Source: Methanobrevibacter thaueri
GTDB lineage: Archaea > Methanobacteriota > Methanobacteria > Methanobacteriales > Methanobacteriaceae
Reading direction: 5' to 3'
Assembly (NCBI GenBank): GCA_015062925.1
Contig: SUTL01000008.1
Span: 1 to 42,919, forward strand
DNA length: 42,919 bases
Both the position numbers and the translations under genes were made by a program. A model generated the notes under the pieces. That model was not told the DNA's origin. It made no database searches and saw only the letters and a list, made by a program, of their open reading frames with translations. Positions 19,301 to 29,200 of the stretch are shown one piece after another (position 1 is the first letter of the stretch; each line of letters starts with the position of its first letter).

Positions 19301-21382
19301 GTATATGGTAATGATAATACTGTTATTGTAACTATTGAAAATGCAACTGGAAATATCACATACAATGTAAACAATGGTGAAAGTAAAACTGCTGAATTAG
19401 TGAATGGTGTTGCAACAATTACAATCAAAGCAAATGAAATGATATTTGGTAAAAATATTATTAATGTAGCTTATCCTGGTGATGAATACTTTAAACCTCT
19501 TAAAGCTAATGCAACATTCAATGCAACTAAAAACATAACAGAATTCACAATAACAACTGGTGAAGCTATTGTCGGACAATCTGTAACTGTAACAATCCTT
19601 CTTCCAGGGGTAACTGATGAAATCCAAATTCTCATTGACGGTAATGAGGATAATGTGAATGTTACAGATGGTATTGGAACATATGTAATTCCTGCTGATA
19701 ATGTAACTAAAGGAATTCACTTTATCGCTGCAGTATTTAAAGGTAATGCTTACTTTGAACCAGTAATTGGTAATATTAACTTCACAGCTGGTGGTGTTGA
19801 AAATTACACATTCGATGTAAACATTACAATTGATGAAATTAATTTAGGTGAAGAATTATCCTTTAACGTAACATTACCAATGGATGCTAATGGAAATGTA
19901 GTTGTTAAAATTGATGATGTAACTGTTGTTGAATCACCTGTTATTAACGGTACTGCTAGTGTTGTTGTTCCTGCGGATAAATTCAGTGCTGGAAAACATA
20001 ATATTAGTGTATCCTATGGTGATGATATATATGCTCAAAAAACTGTTGTTAAAGCTATTACTGTAGCTAAAGCTCCAAGTGAATTATATGCAAGTGCAGA
20101 TAATGTTACTGTTGGTCAGGAGGTTAATGTTACTGTAACAGTACCTACTTACACTAATGGTAGAGTATATGTTGTTTTAAATGATGTGGTTTATAATGTA
20201 ACAATTAATAATGGTAAAGGTTCTGCTGTTATTAAAAACTTAGCTGCAAACACTTATATTGCTAGTGTATACTTCACTGATGATAGTGAATACTTAGATA
20301 ACACTACTAAAGTTATATTCACAGTATCTAAAGTAGTATATCCTGCTAGTGAAGTAATTAACATAACTATTCCAGTAATTACCATTACATTACCTGCTGA
20401 TGCTACTGGTAATTTAACAGTTAACTTAAATGGAACTGTCTCTTCTGCTGTTCTTGTTAATGGTAGTGCTAGAGTTGTTCTTCCTTCAAACTTAACTGCT
20501 GGAAATTACACTGCTGTTATCACTTATTCTGGTGATGATAAATTTGATGTAATTACTACAACTGCTAAAGTAACTGTTGAAGATAATGTACCTGAATCAG
20601 CATTCACAATCCCTACAAATAGTACTTCTGATACTCCTACTTTCAGTATTAATTTAGAAAATGCTACTGGTACATTTGAAGTTGATATTGATGGAACTAA
20701 ATATACACAACCTCTTGTAAATGGTTCTGCAAGTATTACTGTTGATCCTTTATCTGAAGGCAGTCATAATGTAACAGTAATTTATTCTGGTGATGCTAAT
20801 TATGGTTATGTGATTAAAACCACCAGTATTAATATTTCAGCTCCTGTTTACAAAATCACTAATAATAAAGATGTTTCTGTTCTATACACTGGATCAGCTT
20901 CATATCAGGTTATTTTAACTAAAAACGGTCAACCTGTAGGTGCTGCTGAAATTGTTACAATCGTCTTTAATGGTGTAACTTATCATATTAAAACCAATGA
21001 TGATGGTTTAGCTACATTCAATATTAATACTAATATTAAAATTGGAAGGTATACTCTTGTTGCTAGTTATAATGGTGATACAGTTACCAATTTTGTTTCA
21101 ATAAATAATATTGTTAAAGCACCATCTAAGAAGGTTAAAAAATCTAAGAAAACTACTAAAGTGAAAATTTCCTTACTTAATGTTAATGGTAAAGTCCAAA
21201 GGGGTAAAATAATTGTTGTTAAGTTTAATAAGAAATCTTATAAGATTAAAACTAATAGCAAAGGTGTTGCTACTTGGAAAGTTAAAAAATCCATGGTTAA
21301 AAAACTTAAGAAAGGTAAAAAATACACATACACTGCTACTTATGATAAGGATAGTGCATCTAATAAGTTAAAAATTAAATAA
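13379..21382 (+). CDS. Giant adhesin-like protein (two beta-helix regions, many Ig-like repeats)
   Basis: About 2667 residues. A signal peptide (KKINILILLL... ending AVSAAE) is followed by two beta-helix regions (about 40-440 and 475-990) built of 'NSNFTNN.A...GGAI' repeats. A long rod of roughly a dozen or more Ig-like domains (about 1000-2500) follows, each with 'G.ATI..L..G.Y.....Y.GD..Y' patterns. The end has two Lys-rich modules finishing in NKLKIK. A block of about 348 residues is tandemly duplicated (see the repeat entry). Acidic, Asn/Thr-rich sequence with many N-x-(S/T) sites suits a glycosylated surface stalk. I chose ATG 13379; the upstream GTG at 13373 is too close to the SD ATGAGG. 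A terminator follows. Probably involved in attachment; ligand unknown. Confidence 0.85.
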   Translation: MKKINILILLLIMVVILATSAVSAAEANVTSESFAQATDDVNLTSTDNTDALTTGGGNFADLQTAINNPQAGKVILTSNYTRVGSEGAVLIEDDIEIDGKGFTIDGNNAGGIFNIKEGVIVALQNITLINGKNTNGGAIYNNGILTITNSKFINNTATNFGGAIYNNNTYLSITGSTFDNNNITNRSSGNGGAAIYSEQGTVLISHCNVTNNVKTIKHRGGTKTAYKGDLINAAVTSDNGVLTVTDSYFANNKGAYGGAILSAGDNGVLKVSGSVFENNFAFNGGAIDFTGKNYTITTSNFTGNMARGTGSSASNVANGGAICAQESNSESTISECIFKDNSASIGGAISGSTTQVTICTFINNTAKEEYSESYNGNNNTRGGSGGAIQSDSIDITGSVFVNNTSRLNPIYMTGEGTISDSSFTNTTIYTRDGPLTVSNNHYDNDGADVSGFDIHISGDGEIPKTSGGPVYYDVTSFTSLQNIIDTATGTIYLTNDITKQASEYDTFANGIQINKKVSINTGGYTITSNNGPVFTVDEDCTLTFSGNIVGDGNQYPIINKGTVTNIAHNFTELNNLISLVDGGVLNIGNAKVTKSESEKTAFTEGIIINKNITLKGNKNNYIDASNSGRIFKLIDGASLTLDTNNLKNSNANYGAAVYVSAGTTFNAKNVIFNNNTAKYRGGAIYSEGTVDVDGCTFDSNDITYRAKNKDHGGAAIYNNDGTLYVNNSLFKDNLKNLVLRNPDTKGDLIDGIVFTSGTATIENSNFYNNSGCYGGAITALPLTSTSNPSLTVDNCNFTDNVAYDGGAMYIGWGAVDYTVSNSQFINNLATGIGSTGYTAAGGAIVIPWNPTPGVIVNCTFKNNNAKDGASPGGSAISIEDASLNIEGCLFENNYASASGGAVEISRSGTTRSNVPTNIVIENSNFTSNTAGELGGAIVAVEGSSLDLTGCQFENNAAAYGNAVYNEGNLTLSKNKVISDKAEIISNGEVASKINIVILEGGSVAGKYNVPVTVTANVTDDNGNIIDCDNVYFLFDGENPTMAIYNAQNKLYEAQYTPTHPGIIIVSVNETEIDADVTTGQIVIEEKFNATLIILGDKIVKGEDAVIDILLLGINNTDLNATVKINVNNKIYNVDVVNGIGNLTIKNLPVNVYPIFAIFDTHPYYNTAYDSDILYVKETTILTVDPVPDAKYDEIINVTIHLTDSDGTGLTGTVDVEGISVHVVDGVGILTIDNQPDVDNYTLNVVYAGDSIYNQSSANFSFKVITNVLDPQDIDYSFNGNYDEGLNITIKSPADETYIVNINGTDYAVDVFNGVGSKVVNLPRGNYDAVITINNTNYELTPIEYNFDYKSTPVYNVVIEGNYREVIVVITGTPGNYTVYVDDEHEITISFNGTEGTGVITGLDAGEYTAMVSYDNNDEYYGDTKDVNFTVDKLNAALYIYPHDITYGENAMVYFQVYDVVDPTFPVSGKVKFIIQGYSEDEVDIVNRKGNITIPDLNPGVYYIMAIFESNNYNVDYDSDILTVRDKTILTVDPVPDAKYNEVIDVTIHLTDSEGKGLTGIVYVEGIEVLVVDGVGILTIDNQPDVGNYTMNVVYDGEGIYNQSSAKFSFKVITNVINASDIDFSFNGNYDEGLNITIKSPVDDTYIVDIEGNKYAIDVVDGVGSKIVNLPCGNYDAVITINNTNYELTPIEYNFDYKSSPIYSVVISGTYPEAVVTITGTPGNYTIYVDDEHEITISFNGTEGTGVITGLDAGEYTAMVSYDNNDKYYGDTKDVNFTVAKAQAALYVNVDNIIRGENATIFCEVIDSRNDINVSGKVKLIISGVGEKEVTIVNGKGNINISDLNVGVYNILAVFESNNYELAYNSEILYVKIATVLTPFVEENYDYGDVKLNFTLTAEGDDMDAIIYVTVNDTVYPVFIHDSVGTLSLNDLAPGYYSVSTVYGGSESFNESETDDVYFTILSQTAQITIDVNNTVYGNDNTVIVTIENATGNITYNVNNGESKTAELVNGVATITIKANEMIFGKNIINVAYPGDEYFKPLKANATFNATKNITEFTITTGEAIVGQSVTVTILLPGVTDEIQILIDGNEDNVNVTDGIGTYVIPADNVTKGIHFIAAVFKGNAYFEPVIGNINFTAGGVENYTFDVNITIDEINLGEELSFNVTLPMDANGNVVVKIDDVTVVESPVINGTASVVVPADKFSAGKHNISVSYGDDIYAQKTVVKAITVAKAPSELYASADNVTVGQEVNVTVTVPTYTNGRVYVVLNDVVYNVTINNGKGSAVIKNLAANTYIASVYFTDDSEYLDNTTKVIFTVSKVVYPASEVINITIPVITITLPADATGNLTVNLNGTVSSAVLVNGSARVVLPSNLTAGNYTAVITYSGDDKFDVITTTAKVTVEDNVPESAFTIPTNSTSDTPTFSINLENATGTFEVDIDGTKYTQPLVNGSASITVDPLSEGSHNVTVIYSGDANYGYVIKTTSINISAPVYKITNNKDVSVLYTGSASYQVILTKNGQPVGAAEIVTIVFNGVTYHIKTNDDGLATFNINTNIKIGRYTLVASYNGDTVTNFVSINNIVKAPSKKVKKSKKTTKVKISLLNVNGKVQRGKIIVVKFNKKSYKIKTNSKGVATWKVKKSMVKKLKKGKKYTYTATYDKDSASNKLKIK
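16640..18724 (+). repeat. Tandem duplication of about 1.04 kb inside the giant adhesin
   Basis: The stretch from about 16640 to 17680 recurs from about 17684 to 18724. Matching landmarks such as 'cctgatgctaaatat' near 16938 and 17982 are offset by 1044 bases (348 codons). Long nearly identical stretches, for example near 17215-17420 and 18260-18465, show synonymous as well as amino-acid identity. A third, partial and more divergent unit begins near 18725. Each unit holds about four Ig-like domains. Confidence 0.75.
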
Positions 21383-21384
21383 AT

Positions 21385-21420
21385 ATAGAGATTTTTCCAA
21401 TCTCTATTACTTTTTTTATT
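21385..21420 (+). terminator. Terminator of the giant adhesin gene
   Basis: ATAGAGATT (21385-21393) pairs with AATCTCTAT (21399-21407) across TTTCC, followed by a T run at 21411-21417. Nothing further is seen up to the thrS promoter. Confidence 0.65.
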
Positions 21421-21599
21421 TTCACATATAAATATCACACCATCAATTGAATCAAAATACATCACACCATTCAACTAAAACAAATATATGATTCATAATT
21501 CAAATACTAATAATAATTCCTATCAATTTAATTAAATATAAAATCTGTTAAATGGCACAAACCACCGCCTCACCAAATGGAATATTAAACATATAATTA

Positions 21600-21652
21600 T
21601 TTTTATATAATATTAAAACCAAAAATTAAAACAATAATAAATTGGTGATTAA
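21600..21652 (+). promoter_or_regulatory. thrS promoter and SD
   Basis: TATA-like TTTTTATATAATATT (21600-21614) lies about 40 bases before the start codon, and GGTGATT just before the ATG is a strong SD. Confidence 0.45.
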
Positions 21653-23476
21653 ATGAGAATACTTCTTATTCATTCTGATTATTTAAACTATAATGTAAAA
21701 AACAAAACACCTGTAGCCGAAGAAATCGAAGAAGCAAAAAAACAAGGCTCATTCGACGATTCTCTAGTGGTATTTACAGCTGTTGAAAAAGACGATGAAA
21801 ATAATCCAGAAGGTATTGTAAAAAACTTAGTTAAGGAAGTAATAAAAGCTAATGATCAAGTAAAAGCAGAAAACATAATACTATACCCATATGCACACTT
21901 ATCTTCATCATTAAGCTCACCAAAAGTAGCAGTTCAAATCCTAAAAGACGCAGAACAAGCACTTTTAAATGAAAACTTAACAGTTAAAAGAGTACCTTTC
22001 GGATGGTACAAAGCATTTGAAATATCCTGTAAAGGACATCCGCTAAGCGAACTATCAAGAACAATCACAGCCGAAGAAGAAGAAACAAAAATCGAAAGAA
22101 AACCATCAAAATGGCAAATACTCGAAGGAAACAAAATCACACAAATACAAGACTTCAACTTCACAAACAAAGCATTCAAACAACTAGTAGACTACGAACT
22201 CGGCTGCGGAGCATCCGACGAAGGAGAACCACCACACGTCAAACTAATGAGAGAAAAAGAAATCTGCGACTACGAACCAGCATCAGATGTAGGAAACTTA
22301 AGATGGTACCCAAAAGGACGCTTAATAAGAGACCTCCTCGCAGACTACGTATACAACCTAACAGTAGACAGAGGAGCAATGCCAGTAGAAACACCAATAT
22401 TCTACGACCTCGACAACGAAGCAATATACCAACACGCATACAAATTCGGTGAAAGACAATACAGAACAGACACCAAAAAGAACCTAATGCTCAGATTCGC
22501 ATGCTGTTTTGGAGCATTCAGAATAATGGCAGACTCATACCTAACCTGGAAAAACCTCCCAGCAAAAATATACGAACTATCCACATATAGCTTCAGATTC
22601 GAGAAAAAAGGAGAAGTAGTAGGACTTAAAAGACTAAGAGCATTCACAATGCCAGATTGCCACTCATTCTGCGCAGATGTACCGGCATCACTAGAAGAAT
22701 TTGAAAACCAAACAGAAATGTGTATGCAAACAGGAAAAGACCTAAACCTCGACTTTGAAGTAATATTCAGAGCAACACAAGACTTCTTCGAAGACAACGA
22801 AGAATGGATGTATCAAATAGCAGAAAAATTCCAAAAACCAATCCTACTTGAAATCCTACCGGAAAGACACCACTACTGGGTATGTAAAATCGACTTGGCA
22901 AACATAGATGCATTAGGAAGACCAATAGAAAACCCAACAGTCCAAATAGATGTTGAAAGTGGAAAAAGATTTGGAATCACATACTTAGGAGAAGATGGAG
23001 AACAACACAACCCAACAATCCTACACTGCTCACCAACAGGAAGTATAGAAAGAGTGCTATGTGCAATGCTTGAAAAAACAGCACTAGAAATCAACGAACG
23101 CTCACCAATGCTACCAACATGGCTAAGCCCAATACAAGCAAGAATAATAACAGTCAGCGAAAACCACAAAGAATACGCAGAACAACTATACACAAAAATC
23201 AACAACGAAAACATCCGTGTAGACATAGATAACAGAGATGAAAGTATAGGTAAAAAAATCCGTAATGCATCAAAAGAATGGATACCATACATCTTCGTAG
23301 TAGGAGATAAAGAAATGGAATCCGGTAAATTCCAAGTCACAGTACGTGAAACCGGAGAAAAAATTGATATGACAGTAGATGAATTAATCACAGAAATCAA
23401 AACTAAAAATCAAGGTAAACCATTCAGAAAATTACCTTTACCAAAAGATATTTCAAGAAGGATTAATTTCCAATAA
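21653..23476 (+). CDS. thrS: Threonyl-tRNA synthetase, archaeal type
   Basis: 607 residues. It charges tRNA-Thr with threonine in the cytoplasm. The N-terminal 140 residues ([11 protein letters not shown]...) form the archaea-specific, D-aminoacyl-deacylase-like editing domain that removes misactivated serine. The class II catalytic core follows, with motif 2 around '[10 protein letters not shown]', metal-binding residues in 'RFACCFG', 'DCHSF' and 'LHCSP', and motif 3 in '[11 protein letters not shown]'. The last 110 residues are the anticodon-binding domain. Codons from about 22100 to 23200 end mostly in A or C, giving an A/C-rich coding strand unlike the T-rich neighbours; the protein itself looks normal. 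The Fae-Hps gene follows after 47 bases. Confidence 0.95.
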   Translation: MRILLIHSDYLNYNVKNKTPVAEEIEEAKKQGSFDDSLVVFTAVEKDDENNPEGIVKNLVKEVIKANDQVKAENIILYPYAHLSSSLSSPKVAVQILKDAEQALLNENLTVKRVPFGWYKAFEISCKGHPLSELSRTITAEEEETKIERKPSKWQILEGNKITQIQDFNFTNKAFKQLVDYELGCGASDEGEPPHVKLMREKEICDYEPASDVGNLRWYPKGRLIRDLLADYVYNLTVDRGAMPVETPIFYDLDNEAIYQHAYKFGERQYRTDTKKNLMLRFACCFGAFRIMADSYLTWKNLPAKIYELSTYSFRFEKKGEVVGLKRLRAFTMPDCHSFCADVPASLEEFENQTEMCMQTGKDLNLDFEVIFRATQDFFEDNEEWMYQIAEKFQKPILLEILPERHHYWVCKIDLANIDALGRPIENPTVQIDVESGKRFGITYLGEDGEQHNPTILHCSPTGSIERVLCAMLEKTALEINERSPMLPTWLSPIQARIITVSENHKEYAEQLYTKINNENIRVDIDNRDESIGKKIRNASKEWIPYIFVVGDKEMESGKFQVTVRETGEKIDMTVDELITEIKTKNQGKPFRKLPLPKDISRRINFQ

Positions 23477-23523
23477 TTATTTTAACAAAAAAAATTCATA
23501 TATAATAAATGGAGGAAAATTTA

Positions 23524-24771
23524 ATGGACTCAATGTATAAAATTGGAGAAGCTCTTATAGGAGACGGCCCAGAATTAGCACATATTGATTTACTAATAGG
23601 AGATAAACAAGGGCCAGTAGGTCAAGCATTCGCAAATGGTTTATCAAATCTATCAATAGGCCACACTCCACTAACAAGTGTAATCAGACCTAACTTAATG
23701 ACAAAACCAGCAACTTTAATCATTCCAAAAGTAACTGTTGGTGATTTAGAAGATGCAAGTAAAATATTTGGACCAGCACAAACTGCTGTTGCAAGAGCAG
23801 TAGCAGATGCAGTGGAAGACGGATACATTCCAAAAGAAATTGTGGAAGACATTGTAATAAATGTAAGTGTATTCATAGATCCATCAGCAAAAGATTATCG
23901 TAAAATCTACCAATACAACTATGGTGCTACAAAACTAGCTATCAGAAGAGCAATGGAAGGATACCCAGACATTGACAAAGTACTTGCAGAAAAAGACCGT
24001 GGAACTCACCCAATCATGGGATTCAAAGTCAAAAAACTCTGGTCTCCACCATACTTACAAGTTGCACTTGACCTTGATAATGAAGCAGCAATGGAAAGAA
24101 TCATATCAGAATTACCTGATAATGACAGAATACTATTAGAAGCAGGTACACCACTTGTTAAAAAATTCGGTGTTGGAATTATCGGTAAAATCCGTCAATT
24201 AAGACCTGATGCATTCATTATTGCAGATTTAAAAACATTAGACGTAGGTCGTGTAGAAGTTAAAATGGCTGCAGATGAAACAGCAGATGCTGTTGCAATC
24301 TCAGGACTTGGAACCATAGAATCAATTGCAAAAGCAATTCATGAAACCCAAAAACAAGGAATATACTCTATTCTTGACATGATGAATGTTAAAGGATTTG
24401 AAGAAAAATTATCCTTACTTCCAGATGATTTAAAACCAGATATTGTTTTATTACACAGAAACGTGGACATGGAATCCTATAAATCAGAACATGGTGAAGA
24501 TGTAGGTGACATGACCGAATGGGGTAATATTAAAGATATTAAACAAATCCTCGGTGATAAAGGTCTCGTAGCTGTAGCTGGAGGAATCAAACCAAATAAT
24601 GTTGAAGAAGCAATTGAAAAAGGTGCAAATGTAATTATTGCAGGAAGATACATTATTGGTTCAAGAGATGTTAGAAGAGCTGCACAAGACTTCTTAGAAC
24701 ATTTCGATCCAGATCCAGATAACATGAGACTTGCAATGGATGAAGATGAAAACATTGAAGTAAAAGAGTAA
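23524..24771 (+). CDS. fae-hps: Bifunctional formaldehyde-activating enzyme / 3-hexulose-6-phosphate synthase
   Basis: 415 residues from ATG 23524. The in-frame ATG at 23509 contains the SD (GGAGG, 23511-23515) and is therefore not the start. Residues 1-160 are the Fae domain (conserved His in '[15 protein letters not shown]'), which joins formaldehyde to tetrahydromethanopterin. Residues about 165-400 are an orotidine-decarboxylase-fold Hps domain with 'LEAGTPL', the acidic 'ADLKTLD' metal/substrate site, 'VAGGIKP' and 'IAGRYI'. In methanogens lacking an oxidative pentose phosphate route the fusion runs in reverse to make ribulose 5-phosphate from hexulose phosphate while capturing the released formaldehyde. 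A strong hairpin follows the stop codon. Confidence 0.95.
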   Translation: MDSMYKIGEALIGDGPELAHIDLLIGDKQGPVGQAFANGLSNLSIGHTPLTSVIRPNLMTKPATLIIPKVTVGDLEDASKIFGPAQTAVARAVADAVEDGYIPKEIVEDIVINVSVFIDPSAKDYRKIYQYNYGATKLAIRRAMEGYPDIDKVLAEKDRGTHPIMGFKVKKLWSPPYLQVALDLDNEAAMERIISELPDNDRILLEAGTPLVKKFGVGIIGKIRQLRPDAFIIADLKTLDVGRVEVKMAADETADAVAISGLGTIESIAKAIHETQKQGIYSILDMMNVKGFEEKLSLLPDDLKPDIVLLHRNVDMESYKSEHGEDVGDMTEWGNIKDIKQILGDKGLVAVAGGIKPNNVEEAIEKGANVIIAGRYIIGSRDVRRAAQDFLEHFDPDPDNMRLAMDEDENIEVKE

Positions 24772-24811
24772 ATTAGATTAAAAAATCTAATTTACAATAA
24801 CTATTTTTTTT
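24770..24811 (+). terminator. Terminator of fae-hps
   Basis: AAATTAGATT (24770-24779) and AATCTAATTT (24784-24793) form a perfect 10-bp stem with loop AAAA, followed by an eight-T run about ten bases later. Confidence 0.65.
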
Positions 24812-24826
24812 ATAAAGGTTTTTAAC

Positions 24827-25108
24827 ATGGGATTTTGTAATTCTTGCGGACAACCAATAGTAAAAGAAGATTACGGTACTAATAAAGATGGTAGTTTAAA
24901 CCCTGAATTCTGTAAAGACTGCTATCAGAATGGTGAATACACAGAACCGGATATTACATTGGAAGAAATGATTATTAGAAAAACAAAAGAAATGATGGAT
25001 AAAAATCCTAGACTTGCTGAAACCCAGGCAACAGGTATAACTGCAATGTTTATCCCTGGTCTTAAAAGATGGAATCCTGAGTTTCAGGATGATTATAAAA
25101 CTCTTTAA
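24827..25108 (+). CDS. Small zinc-ribbon protein of unknown function
   Basis: 93 residues. Four cysteines in two pairs, C-N-S-C (residues 4-7) and C-K-D-C (about 29-32), form a putative zinc ribbon with 'GTNKDGSLNPEFC' between them. A helical tail contains 'EEMI.RKTKEMM' and 'P.LKRW'. This layout matches the 'putative zinc ribbon domain' family found in bacteria and archaea, often as a small stand-alone protein. The ATG follows an AAAGGTTT SD. Its stop overlaps the stop of the convergent coiled-coil gene by three bases. Role unknown; metal-dependent protein or nucleic-acid contact is possible. Confidence 0.75.
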   Translation: MGFCNSCGQPIVKEDYGTNKDGSLNPEFCKDCYQNGEYTEPDITLEEMIIRKTKEMMDKNPRLAETQATGITAMFIPGLKRWNPEFQDDYKTL

Positions 25109-26034
25109 GATTTATTCAATATAAAACTTTTAACTTTACTTACTATATAATCATCACGTATTTGTGTTGTTTTCATTGCATATAATTCATCTTGCAGATC
25201 ATTGAATTTATCAACTAAATCATTATATTCATTTAACAGGGAATCATAGTCATTTTCTAAATTTTCGTTGATTTCATATAGTTCTGCGTAACTTGTTTTT
25301 GTGTTAAGATTTTCCTGTTTTAGTGCATCGTATTTTGTTGAGATTTTATTGTAGCTTCCACGAATACTTGCATGTTCTTCTTTTAATTCGGAGAAGTTGT
25401 TTTTCAGGTTTTTATTTTCCTGTTTGATATTGGTGTATTTGTTTTTTATATTTTCGTTTTCGGTTTTTATATTGGCTTGTTTTGTTTTGAGGTTTTCGTT
25501 TTCTGTGATTAGTTTTTCGTGTTTGTTTTTTATAGTTTCCAATTCGGTTTTTAGTGTTTTGTTTTCATTGTTTATTTCGTTTTTCTGAGTTGTTATTGTT
25601 TCCAGTTCGGTTTGTAGTTGTGTTTGTTTGTTTTTTATTAGTTTATTTTCATATTTTAGGTTTTCAAGGTTGTTTTGTTGTTGTGATTTGTATTTTTCTT
25701 CTATTTCTATTATTGTGTTTTTCAGTGTTTCTATTTCTTTTTCTTGTTCGGGGTTGTTTGTGTTGTTTTTAAGTTTGTTTTGTAGTTTTTCCATTTCTTT
25801 TACGTAGAGGTAGTTTGCGACTTTTAGGGTTTGGTTTTCTTCTTCTCTGTCTTCAAATTCTGGGATTTCTGAGTTTGGGATGATTAGTACTTCTTCTTTG
25901 TTTTCGTAGATGTCTTTGTTTTTTGGTATTGTTATTTGGATTTGTTGTGTGGTGTATTTCTTTTTTTGTCCGTTTTTTAGTGTTCTATTGTATTCTCTTG
26001 AATATTTTTTTACAATACCTGTTCCGAATTTCAT
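25105..26034 (-). CDS. Coiled-coil protein of unknown function
   Basis: 309 residues. The first 65 form a small, basic, beta-rich region ('GTGIVKKYSREYN', 'QIQITIPKN', 'EVLIIPNSEIPEFE') that faintly recalls AbrB-type DNA-binding folds, an uncertain resemblance. Residues about 70-290 form an unbroken Lys/Glu/Asn-rich coiled coil with heptad spacing of Leu, Ile and Asn. The end 'DDYIVSKVKSFILNKS' may be a short helix. No signal peptide or membrane segment is visible, so it is cytoplasmic and probably a long rod or dimer. The coding strand is strongly A/C-rich. It stands alone between the zinc-ribbon gene and the CobN-like operon, which it faces divergently. Confidence 0.65.
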   Translation of the reverse strand: MKFGTGIVKKYSREYNRTLKNGQKKKYTTQQIQITIPKNKDIYENKEEVLIIPNSEIPEFEDREEENQTLKVANYLYVKEMEKLQNKLKNNTNNPEQEKEIETLKNTIIEIEEKYKSQQQNNLENLKYENKLIKNKQTQLQTELETITTQKNEINNENKTLKTELETIKNKHEKLITENENLKTKQANIKTENENIKNKYTNIKQENKNLKNNFSELKEEHASIRGSYNKISTKYDALKQENLNTKTSYAELYEINENLENDYDSLLNEYNDLVDKFNDLQDELYAMKTTQIRDDYIVSKVKSFILNKS

Positions 26035-26089
26035 TGTTTTCCCCTAGTTGTTATAATAATCTAATTTTATTTTTATTGTTTAATAAATA

Positions 26090-26210
26090 TTTTGCGAGTA
26101 ATACTTTTTTGATGTTTTTAATACTTTTAGTAATACTTTAATAGTTATATTTATTATTTAATATTATTAATATAATAATAAAGGCTAAACTTTGAAAGAT
26201 GTGAAGAATT
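26090..26210 (+). promoter_or_regulatory. Promoter region of the CobN-like operon with repeated AGTAATACT
   Basis: AGTAATACT occurs at 26097-26105 and 26129-26137, with the related TTAATACT at 26118-26125. All have the same orientation and sit just upstream of TATA-like DNA (26145-26160). The same 9-mer or its complement recurs between this operon and the next surface-protein genes. It is a candidate operator; the regulator is unknown. Confidence 0.4.
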
Positions 26211-29200
26211 ATGTGTAACAATAAATACTTATTTTTAATATTATTAATCATTTCATTTTTTATATTCACACAAACTTGTTTTGCAAGTGATATTAATCAA
26301 ACACAAAATGAAACAGTATTAAATGAACAATCAACTCAAACTCAAACAATATTTATCATATCAGATAATCCAGGAACCAATATAGTTGACTCCGCAGCAA
26401 AAGAACTGAATAATGAAGGTAAAATATCACATTATAATATAATAGCAAGAAACGGTGATCAAATAAAAAACATGGGTGAAAAACAACTTCATTCATTATT
26501 CACTCAATCTGACGCTTTCATTGGAGAATGGATAAGTACAGATGTTGATTCAGTTTTAACAAATTTATTAGGTAAATACCCTGAATTATCAGATAAAAAA
26601 TTATTCCTAATACTTGAATCTCCATCAGGTAATTTAAACTCAGAATCATCATCTCTAAATTTAATTAAAAACAATACCATTAATCATAACAAAATATTCT
26701 CTTCACTAACAAACAATGAAATAATAGATTACTTTAAAAATACAAAAAGAGGAAGCTCCTATGAAGAAGTTAACAAATATATCACAAACAACGGGAATAA
26801 ATTCGGTGAAATATTCAATAAACTAGTATTATACAAAAACCTCAATGATAAAGAAAACATTAAAAATCAGATATTATACACACTTAATTTATTAGGATAT
26901 AATATTAATTATGCTCAACCAACATTCACAGGAACTAAAAATTATGGAATTTATCGTGATAGATGGTATACTCTTGAAGAATATAAACAAATATTTTTCA
27001 AATCCTCTAACAAAAGAACAATTGGTATTCTTGAAAGTACAATGTATGTATCCTCGCAGCAACTCCATCCAACATATTCAATTATTCAATCATTAGAAGC
27101 TAAAGGATATAATGTGATTCCTGTTTTTGCAGCAGGAGGGTCTGCTGAACAGTTAAAAGTTATGGTTGAATCATGGACAAGTGCAGGGTCTGATATTAAA
27201 GGATTCTTAAACAATCCCAGTAAATATGATTCCTATGTTGATGCTATTGTTTCTATGGTTGCTTATGGAGTTGGTGGTGAAAATTTCACAAAAGCAACAG
27301 AATTCTTTGAAAAAATCGGTGTGCCGGTTTTCAGAGCAGTGCATTCTGATTATGTTTCAAATGAAATGTGGGAATTAGGTTCAACAGGTCTTACAACAGA
27401 AAAAAGTGATAAATGGTGGCATATTACAATTGCTGAAACCCAGGGGATAATTGATGCAACATTTGTAGGTGGTCAGTCCAGTTATATTTCCAATCTCACC
27501 GGAGCTAGTATTGTTACTTATATTCCTCATGAAAGAAATATTAATCTTTTAACTGATAGGATTGATTCATGGGTTGATTTAAAATACACTTCCAACAAAG
27601 ACAAATTGATTTCAATAATATATTATAATTATCCTCCTGGAAAACAGAATATCGGATCCAGTTATCTTGATACAATAACAAGTATTTATAATATTCTTAA
27701 AACCTTAAAAAAAGAAGGTTATAATGTTGGAACATTACCTTCAAGTGTAGGGGAACTTGAAAATTTAATGTTAAAAACTGGTATTAATGTGGCAAACTGG
27801 GCTCCAGGGGAACTTGAAAAATTAGCTAATCAACCTGGTGTTGTTTTACTGTCTGTTAAAGAGTATACAAAATGGTATAATTCACTTGATGAAATTGTTA
27901 AAATACAGGTTTCTAAAGGACCAGTTGCATATATAGGGGAATTGTCAAAAAGAGCAGTTGAGTTAAATTATACTGTAACAATAGGTGATACAATTGATGA
28001 TTGGTTCAATCAGGTTGTAGCTTTACTTCCAAGTGAAAACATTGATAAATCAAAAACTGTTCTTACAAATATTGTTAATACTTTAAAACAATACACTTTA
28101 ACTAAAAATCCCAATTATTATAATCAATTCCTCCAATATTTCAAAGAATTCCAAAGTTTAAATATTCAGGGTTTAAATGGTTGGGGTGAAGCACCTGGTG
28201 ATGTGATGGTTGTTAAAAGGAATGGTGAAGATTACTTTGTAATTCCAGGTCTTACTTATGGTAATGTTTTCATTGCACCTGAACCTCAAAGAGGATGGGA
28301 AAGTGATATTGAAAACTTATATCATTGTACTGCTGTTGCTCCAACTCACCAGTATCTTGCAGCTTATTATTATATGCAGACAAAATATCCCAATGCAATG
28401 ATATTCACCGGAAGACATGCTACACATGAATGGTTACCTGGTAAAGAAATTCTTTTATCAGCTACTGATTATGGTTCTGTAGTTGTAGGTGATGTTCCAC
28501 AATTATACTTCTATATTGTGGATGGTTTAGGTGAAGCAATTCAGGCTAAAAGAAGAGGTTTTGCAGTTATTATTTCACATTTAACCTCTCCAATGTCCTA
28601 CACTCATTTATATGGTAATTTAACAGAACTTGCCAAGTTAATGGAAAATCCAAATCAGGATAATATTAAAAAAGCACGTGAATTAATTATTAAAAATGAT
28701 TATTCAACTAATATGGGACTTAGCAAGGAGGAGGTTTTAAATATTAACTCTGATTTATTGATAAACAAGATTAATATTTTCTTAACTGATGTTCAATCAA
28801 CCCTTTACCCATTAGGACTTCATGCTTTAGGACAAAGCTGGAGTGAAAATGACTTGATAAGCACTGTTTCAGCAATGCTTTCATATAACTATACTTTGGA
28901 TAATCAAGTGGTGTTGAATTTATTTACTGAACTTTCAAAAGCATATTATTCAAAATCCTACTCACAACTACAGGCTTTTCAACGTGAAAATATATTAAAT
29001 AAATCTCAGGATATTATAAAAGCATTAATTAAAAATGATGTAAATTCAGTTTACAATCTATGCATATCCCAGAATTCAAATTTAAAAACACAAACATTCC
29101 TTGAATGTTTAAAATTGGGAAAAAAATATATTGATTTAATTGATTATAGTGTTAAAAACGAACTGCAGGTGATGATAAATGGTCTTAATGGAAAATACGT

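Noticed and set aside
19397-19720. 107-codon minus-strand frame within the giant adhesin
   Set aside because: Low-complexity Ile/Cys/Tyr-rich product, antisense to conserved Ig-like repeats.
13379-21382. CRISPR-like or short tandem DNA repeats in the adhesin
   Set aside because: The repeats are coding, have protein-domain periodicity and lack constant direct repeats with unique spacers.
22111-22797. Long open frames overlapping thrS in other frames and on the minus strand
   Set aside because: They arise from the A/C-rich, stop-poor composition of thrS; thrS is certain and the overlapping products are low-complexity Arg/Thr or Leu/Ser-rich.
23509-23511. Upstream ATG for fae-hps
   Set aside because: GGAGG directly after this ATG is the SD for the ATG at 23524, where Fae homology begins.
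25397-26141. Plus-strand open frames opposite the coiled-coil gene encoding Phe/Leu-rich hydrophobic peptides
   Set aside because: They are the antisense reading of Lys/Glu codons; no SD or family match.
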